A stretch of DNA of 64,000 nucleotides from Meloidogyne chitwoodi (Eukaryota > Nematoda > Chromadorea > Rhabditida > Meloidogynidae), in NCBI GenBank assembly GCA_015183035.1, contig JACZZP010000014.1:62001-126000 (forward strand), written 5' to 3'. Under the pieces are notes generated by a model, which worked only from the letters and a program-made list of their open reading frames with translations, was not told the DNA's origin and did not search any database. This document shows, piece after piece, positions 35,975 through 45,714 of this stretch. The position numbers were made by a program, and so were the translations under genes. The number at the start of each line of letters is the position of its first letter. The stretch's first letter is position 1.

Positions 35975-37662
35975 AGTTATTTATTCAATACTTTTATTGA
36001 TTTTAAATTATTAATATTTTATTAAAATAAGTTTAACGAATAAAAACAGAAATTATATTATTTAATTATTTATGATATTATATTAGTTATTTATTCAATA
36101 CTTTTATTGATTTTAAATTATTAATATTTTATAAAAATAAGTTTAACGAATAAAAACAGAAATTATATTATTTAATTATTTATGATATTATATTAGTTAT
36201 TTATTCAATACTTTTATTGATTTTAAATTATTAATATTTTATTAAAATAAGTTTAACGAATAAAAACAGAAATTATATTATTTAATTATTTATGATATTA
36301 TATTAGTTATTTATTCAATACCTTTATTGATTTTAAATTATTAATATTTTATTAAAATAAGTTTAACGAATAAAAACAGAAATTATATTATTTAATTATT
36401 TATGATATTATATTAGTTATTTATTCAATACTTTTATTGATTTTAAATTATTAATATTTTATTAAAATAAGTTTAACGAATAAAAACAGAAATTATATTA
36501 TTTAATTATTTATGATATTATATTAGTTATTTATTCAATACCTTTATTGATTTTAAATTATTAATATTTTATTAAAATAAGTTTAACGAATAAAAACAGA
36601 AATTATATTATTTAATTATTTATGATATTATATTAGTTATTTATTCAATACTTTTATTGATTTTAAATTATTAATATTTTATTAAAATAAGTTTAACGAA
36701 TAAAAACAGAAATTATATTATTTAATTATTTATGATATTATATTAGTTATTTATTCAATACTTTTATTGATTTTAAATTATTAATATTTTATAAAAATAA
36801 GTTTAACGAATAAAAACAGAAATTATATTATTTAATTATTTATGATATTATATTAGTTATTTATTCAATACTTTTATTGATTTTAAATTATTAATATTTT
36901 ATTAAAATAAGTTTAACGAATAAAAACAGAAATTATATTATTTAATTATTTATGATATTATATTAGTTATTTATTCAATACCTTTATTGATTTTAAATTA
37001 TTAATATTTTATAAAAATAAGTTTAACGAATAAAAACAGAAATTATATTATTTAATTATTTATGATATTATATTAGTTATTTATTCAATACTTTTATTGA
37101 TTTTAAATTATTAATATTTTATTAAAATAAGTTTAACGAATAAAAACAGAAATTATATTATTTAATTATTTATGATATTATATTAGTTATTTATTCAATA
37201 CTTTTATTGATTTTAAATTATTAATATTTTATAAAAATAAGTTTAACGAATAAAAACAGAAATTATATTATTTAATTATTTATGATATTATATTAGTTAT
37301 TTATTCAATACCTTTATTGATTTTAAATTATTAATATTTTATTAAAATAAGTTTAACGAATAAAAACAGAAATTATATTATTTAATTATTTATGATATTA
37401 TATTAGTTATTTATTCAATACTTTTATTGATTTTAAATTATTAATATTTTATAAAAATAAGTTTAACGAATAAAAACAGAAATTATATTATTTAATTATT
37501 TATGATATTATATTAGTTATTTATTCAATACCTTTATTGATTTTAAATTATTAATATTTTATAAAAATAAGTTTAACGAATAAAAACAGAAATTATATTA
37601 TTTAATTATTTATGATATTATATTAGTTATTTATTCAATACTTTTATTGATTTTAAATTATT
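35975..37662. repeat. 110-bp AT-rich satellite, about 15 units
   Basis: Units are exactly 110 bp: GTTTAACGAA occurs at 36031, 36141, 36251, 36361 and so on. Units are almost identical. Two variable sites (CTTTTATTGA or CCTTTATTGA, and ATTAAAATAA or ATAAAAATAA) are combined in different ways, so exchange among units has mixed them. High identity indicates recent expansion. Confidence 0.95.
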
Positions 37663-37856
37663 TACAATTAGTTACCTATTAGTTATATAATAGAATAACA
37701 TTCAAATTATTTTTCATTTATAAGAAAACTTTAAATTATTTACAATTAGTTACCTATTAGTTATATAATAGGTAGAATAACATTCAAATTGTTTTTAATT
37801 TATAAGAAAATTTTAAATTATTTACAATTAGTTACATATTAATTTTAATTTTTCAA
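37663..37856. repeat. 78-82-bp tandem repeat, about 2.5 units
   Basis: TTTAAATTATTTACAATTAG recurs at about 37652, 37730 and 37812, with TTACCTATTAGTTATATAAT between. The array links the 110-bp satellite to the Lon-gene fragment. Confidence 0.75.
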
Positions 37857-38843
37857 AAAAGTTCGTCCGAACATAAACGAAGATAATGAAAAGGAAAAGG
37901 AAACAATTTTTAATAAGGTTTAATTATATCTTTATTTTAATTCTTAGAATGATTTTTGGTTTAAATAATGTTTTGCTTTTTTTAAATCTAACACATTTAT
38001 AATTAATTGAGATTAAATTTTGTTTACTTTCGGGCTAGAAACTTTTAAATTCCGTAAAGTTCGAGAGTATTGTTTACACCTATTTTTGTATTATCGAGAT
38101 TACACCTTTTCAATTGCTGTAAATTTTAATAATAAATATTTAACAAAATATAAAGATAAAATTTAACTTCAAATTTCAGGAGACTATGGAACAACAAAAT
38201 AAAGATGAACAAGAAAGAATTATGATGAAGTTGATATTACGCAACAAGGATCATCAATGATGGGTCAAGTCCGTAATTTTGAAATATTTTTTTCATTAAA
38301 ATTGTTTTTTGCTCATTTTTATTATTTTAAAATGCCCATTAGCATAGCATTACTTTGTTAAGTTTTTCATGTTTTCTAGTGTTTTGGAAGATTTTTTCCT
38401 TTTCTTGTTACTTTATAAGCTGTGGCTAACAAGCGCTTTTCTTTAAACATTTTCCATCAGTAAAAAATTGAAACTAGCTAGTGCTTTCATTGGTTTTCAA
38501 AAATTTGACTGTAACCAATAAAATAAAAATCCTCCAAAACCTTTACAAATATTAAACAAAAATATTCTGCCAATTCCAGATGTTTGCCAAACTAAAAACT
38601 AAAGAATATTTTAAATTTTATAACCAGTCGTGTTCTTTTTATCAACAAAATGTAATTTTGAATCCTGAATATATGGTTAGGATCTACTATCCGCAATACA
38701 TTAATAAAAGTGTAATTGGTCGTTTTCCTATAATGACCGTTTTCGAGTTTTTTGCTAACAAAGATAAATATTTTTTGGAATTATTAGATTGGATGCATTA
38801 AAAATATATTTATAATGTAATAAATAGAATTAAAAAGTACATG
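37857..38843 (+). pseudogene. Broken partial copy of the Lon-domain gene
   Basis: The segment aligns with 24063-25551 of the Lon-domain gene: exon 3 (CGAACATAAACGAAGATAAT), an exon 4-like piece and exon 6 (ATGGTTAGGATCTACTATCC). A deletion joins exon 4 directly to sequence that in the parent lies after exon 5. Exon 4 has a frame shift and the exon 6 donor GGTAAAT is changed to GATAAAT. The protease domain is absent. The copy ends at AAAAGTACATG, exactly where the Polinton terminal repeat begins. Divergence of several percent makes it older than the GnT-I duplication. Confidence 0.8.
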
Positions 38844-38844
38844 A

Positions 38845-39060
38845 GTAGTTAACCCCCGGTCGATGTCGCGGGGGCAAAGGGGTATGAGAAAAACGGTGTC
38901 GCGGACAAGGGGTAAAAGAAAATGATGTCGCGGGTAAAGGATCTAAAAGAAGAGAGGTAGTTGGGAAAAGAAGAAGAGGAGTAGCCGGTGTCGTGCCCTT
39001 TTCTTTTTTCCCAAGGGTATTGACCATTGTCTTTCCTTTTCTATTTTGGGGAGAAGAGAG
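38845..39060 (+). repeat. Polinton left terminal inverted repeat
   Basis: It starts AGTAGTTAACCCCCGGTCGA, contains several GTCGCGG blocks and ends near CCAAGGGTATTGACCATTGT. It is complementary to 58910-59157. The arms differ in the number of internal GTCG-GGGTAA-GAAGAAG subunits, the right arm being longer. Confidence 0.85.
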
Positions 39061-39364
39061 AACAATAAACTTTTCTTACCAAGCAGAAATGACCAGTTGC
39101 GACGCTTCTCTTTTTTCATTCTTTCAACACAGTGGCCGTTCTTTTTTCCTTTTATATATTGATTCATAAGAAATTAAACCTATTTTTCCTTATATTTTCT
39201 TCTATGTGAAGAAACATTTTTAGTACGCCTTTTCTATTTTGCGACGCGAATTAATATTATTTTATTGACTTTTTAAAAATTATTATATTTATTTATTTTT
39301 TTTCATTTTTTTAATTTAAACCTTAACACTATTTTTCTTTTTTATCTACATTTAAGTTTTTTAT

Positions 39365-40125
39365 TTGTTTTATGCCCGTAATTCTGGGCTTTTTAATTTT
39401 TTGCCCGTAATTCTGGGCCTTTTAATTTTGCACAAATTTATGTTTTATGCCCGTATATCTGGGCTTTTTAATTTTACACATTTTTATTTGTTTTATGCCC
39501 GTAATTCAGGGCTTTTTAATTTTTTGCACATATTTTTTTTGCCCGTAATTCTGGGCTTTTTTTAATTTTTTGCACTTATTTGTTTTTTGCAAGTAATTCT
39601 GGGCTTTTTAATTTTTTGCACTTAATTGTTTTTTGCCCGTAATTCTGGGCCTTTTTAATTTTTTGCACTTATTTGTTTTTTGCCCGTAATTCTGGGCCTA
39701 TTACTTTTTGCACTTAATTGTTTTTTGCCCGTAATTCTGGGCCTATTAATTTTTGCACATTTTTATGTTTTTTGCCCGTAATTCTGGGACTATTAATTTT
39801 TGCACTTAATTGTTTTTTGCCCGTAATTCTGGGCCTATTAATTTTTGCAATTATTTGTTTTATGCCCGTAATTCTGGGCCTTTTAATTTATGCACATTTT
39901 TAATTTATTGCCCGTAATTCTGGGCCTATTAATTTTTGCACTTAATTGTTTTATGCCCGTAATTCAGGGCTTTTTAATTTTGCACATTTTTATGTTTTTT
40001 GCCCGTATATCTGGGCTTTTTAATTTATTCACATTTCTAATTTATTGCCCGTAATTCTGGGCCTTTTAATTTTTATTTGTTTTATGCCCGTAATTCTGGG
40101 CTTTTTAATTTTATTCACATATTAA
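39365..40125. repeat. 45-bp tandem repeat inside the Polinton left end
   Basis: About 16-17 units of 45-47 bp carry GCCCGTAATTCTGGGC, in which GCCC and GGGC can pair around an 8-nt loop, followed by TTTTTAATTTTTTGCAC. Substitutions in some units (ATTCAGGGC, TATATCTGGGC) leave GCCC and GGGC unchanged. Open frames 39365-39565 and 39718-39903 follow the repeat and are rejected. It lies between the terminal repeat and the first gene. Confidence 0.85.
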
Positions 40126-40331
40126 TGTTTTATTTTTACATTAATATTGCGAGAAAAAATTTTTTTCGGAGACATGGGCCGCTATTATTTTTCAATCATA
40201 TTATAAATTTATAATATATATTAAATAACTTGACGGGAGGCTGTTGCGGTAGTTGATGTTCCCTTGTAAGAAAACAAACCTTTTTATTCGCAAAAAAATT
40301 TTAATTTGTTCAATTTCACTTCCTATCCAAC

Positions 40332-40339
40332 TATAAAAG
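40332..40339 (+). promoter_or_regulatory. TATA box of the first Polinton gene
   Basis: TATAAAAG lies 40 bp before the ATG at 40372. Confidence 0.6.
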
Positions 40340-40371
40340 AAGAGCGTTTTTCATTTTAGATTCATTTTAAG

Positions 40372-40845
40372 ATGAACAACAAAAATATTCCTAAAATTTT
40401 ACCAGAAGTTGAGTTTAATATTACCTCTAATGGGATCACTATTTCTAGTGTCCGACTTACAACTCCCCGTTTTATCCCTTATGATCAAGCTGGAAAATGT
40501 ACCAAATGCAAGAGTACAGAAGTAGAATTAGACTTTGTAGTAGTAAAGGAGGGTGTGATTGTTTACTGTACACGCTTTTCAGGGAGTCGCTTCGTTCCTT
40601 TTGATTCATTCTACGATTTACCTGGTCACTGTTTCTTTAAACTGAAGAATAAGGGGCGTGTCTTTAATGTTCCATACAATTCTACACTAAAGACCGAGAT
40701 TCCTGCGCCAATATCAATCGAGAGTGCACCACCACCATCCGAAACGGTTCAACTTCAAGCACATGATTCTCTTCCATCAAAAGAAGTTCTAGATGAATTC
40801 TTCAAGGGCTTAGATGTTTCTTTAACAGGAATTCCAACAGAATGA
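40372..40845 (+). CDS. Polinton protein of unknown function, 157 aa
   Basis: First gene of the rightward cluster, preceded by a TATA box. The sequence is not recognised. The two halves look related: VRLTTPRFIPYD before CTKC and TRFSGSRFVPFD before a GHC, so an internal duplication is likely. The Cys residues (CTKC, C in VYCTRF, GHC) could bind a metal. The C-terminal third is Pro/Ser-rich and acidic. No signal peptide or membrane segment. Position next to the packaging ATPase suggests a virion or assembly role, but this is only context. Confidence 0.7.
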   Translation: MNNKNIPKILPEVEFNITSNGITISSVRLTTPRFIPYDQAGKCTKCKSTEVELDFVVVKEGVIVYCTRFSGSRFVPFDSFYDLPGHCFFKLKNKGRVFNVPYNSTLKTEIPAPISIESAPPPSETVQLQAHDSLPSKEVLDEFFKGLDVSLTGIPTE

Positions 40846-40849
40846 AAGA

Positions 40850-40857
40850 TATAAAAG
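40850..40857 (+). promoter_or_regulatory. TATA box of the packaging ATPase gene
   Basis: TATAAAAG lies 41 bp before the ATG at 40891 and only 17 bp before the upstream ATG at 40867, which favours 40891 as start. Confidence 0.55.
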
Positions 40858-40890
40858 AGTTAAATAATGTTATTTGTAAACTTGTTAGTT

Positions 40891-41538
40891 ATGGATTTAA
40901 TTTCAGATAAAGATTTAAAATTTAAACTTCCTTTTGGTATGATTATTTCAGGTCCTAGTTCCAGTGGTAAAAGCACATTCATTTTAAATTTTATAGCAGA
41001 TTTGAAAGAGCTAATCTTCCCTAAACCCAAATCAATACTTTATTGCTTTGGTGAAATGAATATGCTTGTACCTATTTTACAAAAGTCGGGAATAAATGTG
41101 TATTCAGGTGTCCCTTCAGAAGAAGTTATTAATAAATATCCAAAACCATTGCTTTTAATTTTAGATGATTTACTACTTTCTATAAATGAAAAGTACTTAT
41201 CTGAATTATTCACTAAAAAGGCCCACCATCAAAATTTTGCCATAATTTTTGTAACACAAAATTTATTCGAACCTAAAATTAAAGTTGCAAGACAAAATTC
41301 TCAATATCTAGTCTTAATGCGCTCTCCAAACTCTATGCTTTCTGTAAGAAATATAGGCGTACAACTGTTTCCACGTCAATTAGATTATTTTCTAGACGCG
41401 TATAAACAAGCAACGAGTCATCCCTATGGTTATTTGTTAATAGATATGCATGCATCCTCAGAATCAAATTTACGGCTAAGGACCAACATATTTAAGGAGG
41501 ATGATGAGAAAATTGTTTTTATTTCTAAAAATGGTTAA
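40891..41538 (+). CDS. Polinton packaging ATPase (A32/FtsK-like)
   Basis: About 215 residues. Walker A is GPSSSGKS at residues about 20-27 and Walker B is LLLILDDLL near residue 86, followed by IIFVTQNLF, a sensor-like Gln/Asn strand seen in this family. ATPases of this type drive DNA into capsids in Polintons and in large DNA viruses. The open frame begins at an ATG at 40867, but the TATA position and the usual family length favour the second ATG at 40891. The end overlaps the beginning of the next frame by a few codons. Confidence 0.85.
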   Translation: MDLISDKDLKFKLPFGMIISGPSSSGKSTFILNFIADLKELIFPKPKSILYCFGEMNMLVPILQKSGINVYSGVPSEEVINKYPKPLLLILDDLLLSINEKYLSELFTKKAHHQNFAIIFVTQNLFEPKIKVARQNSQYLVLMRSPNSMLSVRNIGVQLFPRQLDYFLDAYKQATSHPYGYLLIDMHASSESNLRLRTNIFKEDDEKIVFISKNG

Positions 41539-41890
41539 TAAACTGATTCAAGAAAATATTGATTTTTTAAATTTACTATCAAAGACAAAATCTGAGACAA
41601 AACGTAAAAAACTTTTCAGGCTTTCAAATACTAATCAACTTTTAGCAATAGCTGAAATATGTTTGAATATTGTAAAAGGGAGATTTCATCTCACTAATAG
41701 ACAGAGGAAAAGATTAATACCTCATGCAGAGTTTGTTCGACATATGAGTAGAGTAAGAAGCGAAAGAGGTGCTCGTCATATTGTTAATCAAAAAGGCGGA
41801 GGGATTGGGGTTTTTGCAGCTCTTTTAACCCCCGTACTATTAGAAATGGCTAAGAGTATATATAAGAATGATAGTTCAAAAACTCAATAA
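41531..41890 (+). CDS. Small basic Polinton protein with Gly-Gly processing-like site
   Basis: The frame opens at 41501, but MVNKLIQENIDFLNLL (ATG 41531) is the likely start. About 119 residues, strongly basic (KRKKLFR, NRQRKRL). Near the C-terminus NQKGGGIGVF precedes a hydrophobic stretch (AALLTPVLLEMAKSI). Gly-Gly sites before hydrophobic segments are typical of precursors cut by adenovirus-type proteases. Proteins of this layout recur in Polintons and related viruses and are thought to be core or membrane-active minor virion components; that role is inferred. Confidence 0.7.
   Translation: MVNKLIQENIDFLNLLSKTKSETKRKKLFRLSNTNQLLAIAEICLNIVKGRFHLTNRQRKRLIPHAEFVRHMSRVRSERGARHIVNQKGGGIGVFAALLTPVLLEMAKSIYKNDSSKTQ
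41859..41866 (+). promoter_or_regulatory. TATA-like box of the 186-aa gene
   Basis: TATATAAG lies 38 bp before the ATG at 41897, inside the end of the preceding gene. Confidence 0.5.
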
Positions 41891-41896
41891 TTAGAT

Positions 41897-42457
41897 ATGG
41901 CAAATAAATTTATTTTAGTTCCAGAAGAGATATACAAAGGGCTTACGACTCATGATACAGGCGAACCAAATATAGATTTTATGCGTACAACACTTGAGAA
42001 AACAAAAAAGAAAAAAGAAACCCCAAGTGAAAAAAATATAAAGTACAATCAGGAGTTGAGAAGATATTTAAAAATGCGTAATGAGCAGCAAAATAGACCT
42101 GTTAGAGTAGAGATGGTAGCTAGTTCTAAAGGTATTACAGCGAGGCCTATTTCAGGAATAGATGAAGAGAATGATGATAACATGTTTATTGATGATAGTT
42201 TTACATCGACATATCTAAATCCTTCCGCTCAAGATATTAAACCTTCTATGTTTCAAGATATTAAATCTTCATCTAGACTTAAACCTATATCTCCAGCTGA
42301 AACTAAAGTTAAAGTTTCAGCATCTAGATGGGGTGTTAGAAAACCCTCAATTGCGGATGTTAACAAACGCAAAGAGAGGCCTATAAAAGAGTTTAAACCT
42401 TCCCTTTGGAAAAGAAATGGTAGATTACACAAAGTTTCTTCAACATCTTTACAATAA
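41897..42457 (+). CDS. Polinton protein of unknown function, 186 aa
   Basis: Starts 7 bp after the preceding gene. The N-terminus (FILVPEEIYKGLTT) and a segment with NQELRRYLKMRNEQQNRPVR resemble a small protein often found just before the Polinton integrase, as far as I recognise it. The middle is acidic, with repeated DIKPSMFQDIKSS, and the C-terminus is basic (WKRNGRLHK). The last 41 bp overlap the integrase start. Function unknown. Confidence 0.65.
   Translation: MANKFILVPEEIYKGLTTHDTGEPNIDFMRTTLEKTKKKKETPSEKNIKYNQELRRYLKMRNEQQNRPVRVEMVASSKGITARPISGIDEENDDNMFIDDSFTSTYLNPSAQDIKPSMFQDIKSSSRLKPISPAETKVKVSASRWGVRKPSIADVNKRKERPIKEFKPSLWKRNGRLHKVSSTSLQ
42382..42389 (+). promoter_or_regulatory. 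TATA box of the integrase gene
   Basis: TATAAAAG lies 35 bp before the ATG at 42417, inside the coding region of the preceding gene. Confidence 0.55.
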
Positions 42458-43493
42458 TCCAGAGTCTCCAGCAGCCTTTTCAGGTGTTGACAGACTGTGG
42501 AAAGAAGCTAGAAAAGAATACAAAAATATACCTAAAAGAATTGTTCAAAACTATTTAGAAGGTCACAGAACATATACCTTAATGCGTCCAAGACGTATTC
42601 ATTTTAAAAGAGCAAAGACTATTCCAGCAGGATTTATGACAGATGTTCAAGTTGATCTTGCAGATTTTCAATCAATATCGCGACATAATAAAGGCAACCG
42701 ATATTTACTTTTAGGTATAGATGTTTTATCTAAAAGAATATTTGGTATACCTGTTAAAACAAAAGGTTCTAATGATATGCTTGAAGGCTTTAAAAAACTT
42801 ATTGATCAAATGCCTATGAAACCTCATAGAATTTTTTCGGATAAGGGTTTAGAGTTTAAAAATAAAGTTGTTAGAGAGTATTTTGAAAAGGAAGAAATAC
42901 ACAAAACTGAACCAAATCACTCTACTGTGAAAGCATCTTTAGCAGAAAGGGCTATACGAAACATTAAACAGAGAATTTATCGATATTTTGCCCAAAATAA
43001 GACCTTGAAATGGATAGATGTCCTTCCAAAAATTATAGAAGGAATAAATAAGGCTAAAAGCAGAGTCCACGGAATGCGACCTATTGATGTTAATTTTGAT
43101 AATGCTCAAGAGATATGGGAGCGAATATATGGTGATCAATTTTCAAAAAAGAAATCAAAACTCAAAAAAGGAGATCATGTACGTATGAGTGTGGGTAAGG
43201 GAGTATTTGAGAAAGGCTACATTCCAAACTGGGGTGATGAAATATTGCAAGTTGAAAGAGTCAAAGATAATGTCCAACCAGTTCTTTACAAAATTAAAGA
43301 TGATAAAGGTGAAAAATTCAAAGGTTCATTCTATGGAGAGGAACTATCCCGTGTTCGTAAAGATGCAGACACAGAATATAGAATTGAAAAAATTGTTCGT
43401 AAAAAGAAAAGAGATGATGGAACATTCGATTTACTTGTAAAATTTATAGGGTATCCTGAAAGAGAATGGATACACGAGACACAACTAGTATAA
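42417..43493 (+). CDS. Polinton retrovirus-like integrase with chromodomain
   Basis: 358 residues. The DDE core is complete: VDLADF (Asp about 79), FSDKGLEF (Asp about 142) and SLAERAIRNIK (Glu about 176). A short basic barrel-like segment follows (KKGDHVRMSVGKG). The last about 40 residues form a chromodomain (YRIEKIVRKK, then LLVKFIGYPEREW). The enzyme joins the element's ends to host DNA; the chromodomain may guide insertion to marked chromatin. It overlaps the 186-aa gene by 41 bp in another frame. All catalytic residues are kept, so the gene may be active. Confidence 0.9.
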   Translation: MVDYTKFLQHLYNNPESPAAFSGVDRLWKEARKEYKNIPKRIVQNYLEGHRTYTLMRPRRIHFKRAKTIPAGFMTDVQVDLADFQSISRHNKGNRYLLLGIDVLSKRIFGIPVKTKGSNDMLEGFKKLIDQMPMKPHRIFSDKGLEFKNKVVREYFEKEEIHKTEPNHSTVKASLAERAIRNIKQRIYRYFAQNKTLKWIDVLPKIIEGINKAKSRVHGMRPIDVNFDNAQEIWERIYGDQFSKKKSKLKKGDHVRMSVGKGVFEKGYIPNWGDEILQVERVKDNVQPVLYKIKDDKGEKFKGSFYGEELSRVRKDADTEYRIEKIVRKKKRDDGTFDLLVKFIGYPEREWIHETQLV

Positions 43494-43497
43494 AAAG
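43489..43497 (+). promoter_or_regulatory. TATA-like box of the penton-like gene
   Basis: TATAAAAAG lies 42 bp before the ATG at 43531 and only 18 bp before the upstream ATG at 43507, supporting the downstream start. It overlaps the stop codon of the integrase gene. Confidence 0.55.
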
Positions 43498-43530
43498 CGT
43501 TATTTATTGTATATTTTTAATTTGATAAAT

Positions 43531-45258
43531 ATGTCTAATACATTTTTTATTTTCCTTCCAAGTAATGTTCCCGATTATTCCGATAATAGACCTAATAAAT
43601 TCAGAGTCCATTTACCAAAACCATTATATTTTTCTGGAGATTGGGTTTGTGGTTTACATAGTATAAGTTATCCATATTCATGGCCTTCAACAATTGGAAC
43701 TTTAGATGAGCAATTTATTGATATTCATTTTCTCGATAATAATGATAAGGCTAGAGTAATTCGTTTACCTGTTCCTAAGGGATCCCACACTTCAGTAGAG
43801 GAATTGCATCAATTTTTAGTATCAACATTAAAACATCAAAGTGATGCTGTTATAGCAAAACCGTTAGAGGAGCCCGAAAAACTAATCGAAAAACCAACTG
43901 TTCGTAAACCAAAACGTAGTGTTAGTCCAGAAGGTGAACTTAGAACCCCATCTCCTATGGAAGATGAAAAACCTGAAGGTGAACTCAGGACTCCATCTCC
44001 TTCATCCTCAGCTGAAGGAGTAACTAAATCTCCAACACCTGAAAAACAGGAACCTCCAAAGAAGAAATTGACACCTGTGCCTCATATATCACCTATTAAG
44101 CCTACTCCTGTAACTCCTATTACCACTCCTCAACCTCCAATAATCACTACTCAACCTCCTATAACCACTACGCAACCTCCAATAACCACTACTCAACCTC
44201 CTATAACCACTACTCACCCTCCAAAAACCACTCCTCAACCTCCGGTAACCACTACTCACCCTCCAATAACCACTCCTCAACCTCCAATAACCACTACGCA
44301 ACCTCCAATAACCACTACTCAACCTCCAATAACAACACCTCAACCTCCTACATCCACTCCTGAACCTCCCAAAACCACTTCACAACCTCATAAACAATCT
44401 CATGAACACTCTAAAATTCCCCCTGAACTACCTAAAACTACATCTGAACAACCTCAGTCCATTATTCTACCATCTTTACCTACTCCTCAATCTCTAAAAA
44501 ACACAACACAACCATCTTTGAGTCCTGAAGGAGAGCTCAGATCTCCATCCCCCATTGAAGAGGAAGACAAAGTTCCATCATCTGTTAATTTACAAGAATC
44601 TTTTCCAAATCTTCCAACCCCTGAAGCAGTCTTTAAAGATCCTATTTGGACAGAAGAAGACGAAATAATTCTAACAAGGATACTAGGTAAAACTCCAAAT
44701 CATTTTCAAAGAATAGCTTATTTACCTAATATGCCAATGCTAAGACTAAAATATGGGAAACTTAAAAAAGATAATATAGACTCATCTGTACAAAAACAAC
44801 TTATCGATTCAATAGAATTAATTTACCTATATGAATTTGAACGATTCAAAGTCACATTCAAACATCCAAAAATAAAATACATTTCGTTTTCTAACCAGCT
44901 TGGCTATGTCTTAGGTTTTGAAAACCCTAATATGGTTCAAAAAAATGAAGTCGCAAAATATGGATGTGACTTACGAGGAGGTTTCTCAAGTTTTGCAGTT
45001 TATTCCAAAGGTCTCACAGAAAATATGATTATAGGTAACTCTCTTAGTTCCCTGCTCCGTGTTGTTTCAGTAGCAGGAGCTGTACCTGGAGAATATTATG
45101 AAAAAATTTATGATTCTCCTATTTACGCAAGAGTCCTACCAAAAGAGGTTAATGAAATTGAGATTGAACTCAGAACTATGGACAATGGTAGACTTGTACC
45201 ATTCGAATTTGGGACTGTCCTGCTAGTCCTTATATTTAAGAAGGTGTTAAATTTCTAA
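43531..45258 (+). CDS. Polinton minor capsid (penton-like) protein with Pro/Thr repeat insert
   Basis: About 575 residues from MSNTFFIFLPSNVPDY. The frame is open from 43507, but the TATA position favours 43531. The N-terminal segment (FRVHLPKPLYFSGDWVCGLH, then SISYPYSW) and the C-terminal half (FSNQLGYVLGF, CDLRGGFSSFAVYSKGL) match the Polinton family usually taken as the penton or minor capsid jelly-roll protein. Between them lies a long insert with SPEGELRTPSP motifs and about 15 PPITTTQ-type repeats (residues about 188-290), unusual for an internal capsid domain and more like a mucin-type exposed stalk. Minus-strand frame 44089-44343 is only the shadow of this repeat. Confidence 0.8.
   Translation: MSNTFFIFLPSNVPDYSDNRPNKFRVHLPKPLYFSGDWVCGLHSISYPYSWPSTIGTLDEQFIDIHFLDNNDKARVIRLPVPKGSHTSVEELHQFLVSTLKHQSDAVIAKPLEEPEKLIEKPTVRKPKRSVSPEGELRTPSPMEDEKPEGELRTPSPSSSAEGVTKSPTPEKQEPPKKKLTPVPHISPIKPTPVTPITTPQPPIITTQPPITTTQPPITTTQPPITTTHPPKTTPQPPVTTTHPPITTPQPPITTTQPPITTTQPPITTPQPPTSTPEPPKTTSQPHKQSHEHSKIPPELPKTTSEQPQSIILPSLPTPQSLKNTTQPSLSPEGELRSPSPIEEEDKVPSSVNLQESFPNLPTPEAVFKDPIWTEEDEIILTRILGKTPNHFQRIAYLPNMPMLRLKYGKLKKDNIDSSVQKQLIDSIELIYLYEFERFKVTFKHPKIKYISFSNQLGYVLGFENPNMVQKNEVAKYGCDLRGGFSSFAVYSKGLTENMIIGNSLSSLLRVVSVAGAVPGEYYEKIYDSPIYARVLPKEVNEIEIELRTMDNGRLVPFEFGTVLLVLIFKKVLNF
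45231..45240 (+). promoter_or_regulatory. TATA-like motif before the pVI-like gene
   Basis: TATATTTAAG lies 43 bp before the ATG at 45274. It is a weak match but at the same distance as the other Polinton promoters. Confidence 0.35.
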
Positions 45259-45273
45259 ATTTCATTCTTAAAA

Positions 45274-45711
45274 ATGGTTCACATTTTATTTGATGCAAGT
45301 ACTGTAAGCTATGACGACTTTCTCCCTATGAAAGGAGGGGGAATTTCAGATGATTATTATAGAGGAGCGTCTCCTTTTCAGAGGGGATACGGTCAAAAAG
45401 GTGCAGGAGTCGGCGATATAATGAGAGGTCTCTGGAGATTTTTCTTGCCTATTATGAGAAAAGTAGGTACTACAGTATCAGAAGAAGCGCTAAATACAGG
45501 TCAACGAGCACTTGGAAGAGTCATTCAAGGTGAACCTGTAAAAGAAGCACTTGTTAGTGAAGGAAAGAAGGGTATTGACTCTGTATTGGAAAAAGGAGGT
45601 TTACCGAAGCAATTTGGATCCGGACGGAGTATAAAAAGGAAAAAGATTCATCCACACCAAACAATTATAAAAAGAAAAAGACAGAGAGCTGATACATTTG
45701 GACTCTATTAA
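45274..45711 (+). CDS. Polinton pVI/pX-like minor virion protein
   Basis: 145 residues, 15 bp after the penton-like gene and 3 bp before the capsid gene. Near the N-terminus, MKGGGISDDYYRG provides a Gly-Gly site suited to the element's protease. Next come an amphipathic region (GDIMRGLWRFFLPIMRKVG) and a helix-rich part with GQRALGRVIQG, then a basic tail (SIKRKKIHPHQTIIKRKRQR). The layout resembles minor capsid proteins of adenoviruses and other Polintons, which lie under the shell and act on membranes or bind DNA. Function by analogy. Confidence 0.75.
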   Translation: MVHILFDASTVSYDDFLPMKGGGISDDYYRGASPFQRGYGQKGAGVGDIMRGLWRFFLPIMRKVGTTVSEEALNTGQRALGRVIQGEPVKEALVSEGKKGIDSVLEKGGLPKQFGSGRSIKRKKIHPHQTIIKRKRQRADTFGLY

Positions 45712-45714
45712 AAA

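Noticed and set aside
44089..44343. Minus-strand frame with a Tyr/Trp/Arg/Ser repeat peptide
   Set aside because: Antisense shadow of the Pro/Thr repeats of the penton-like gene.
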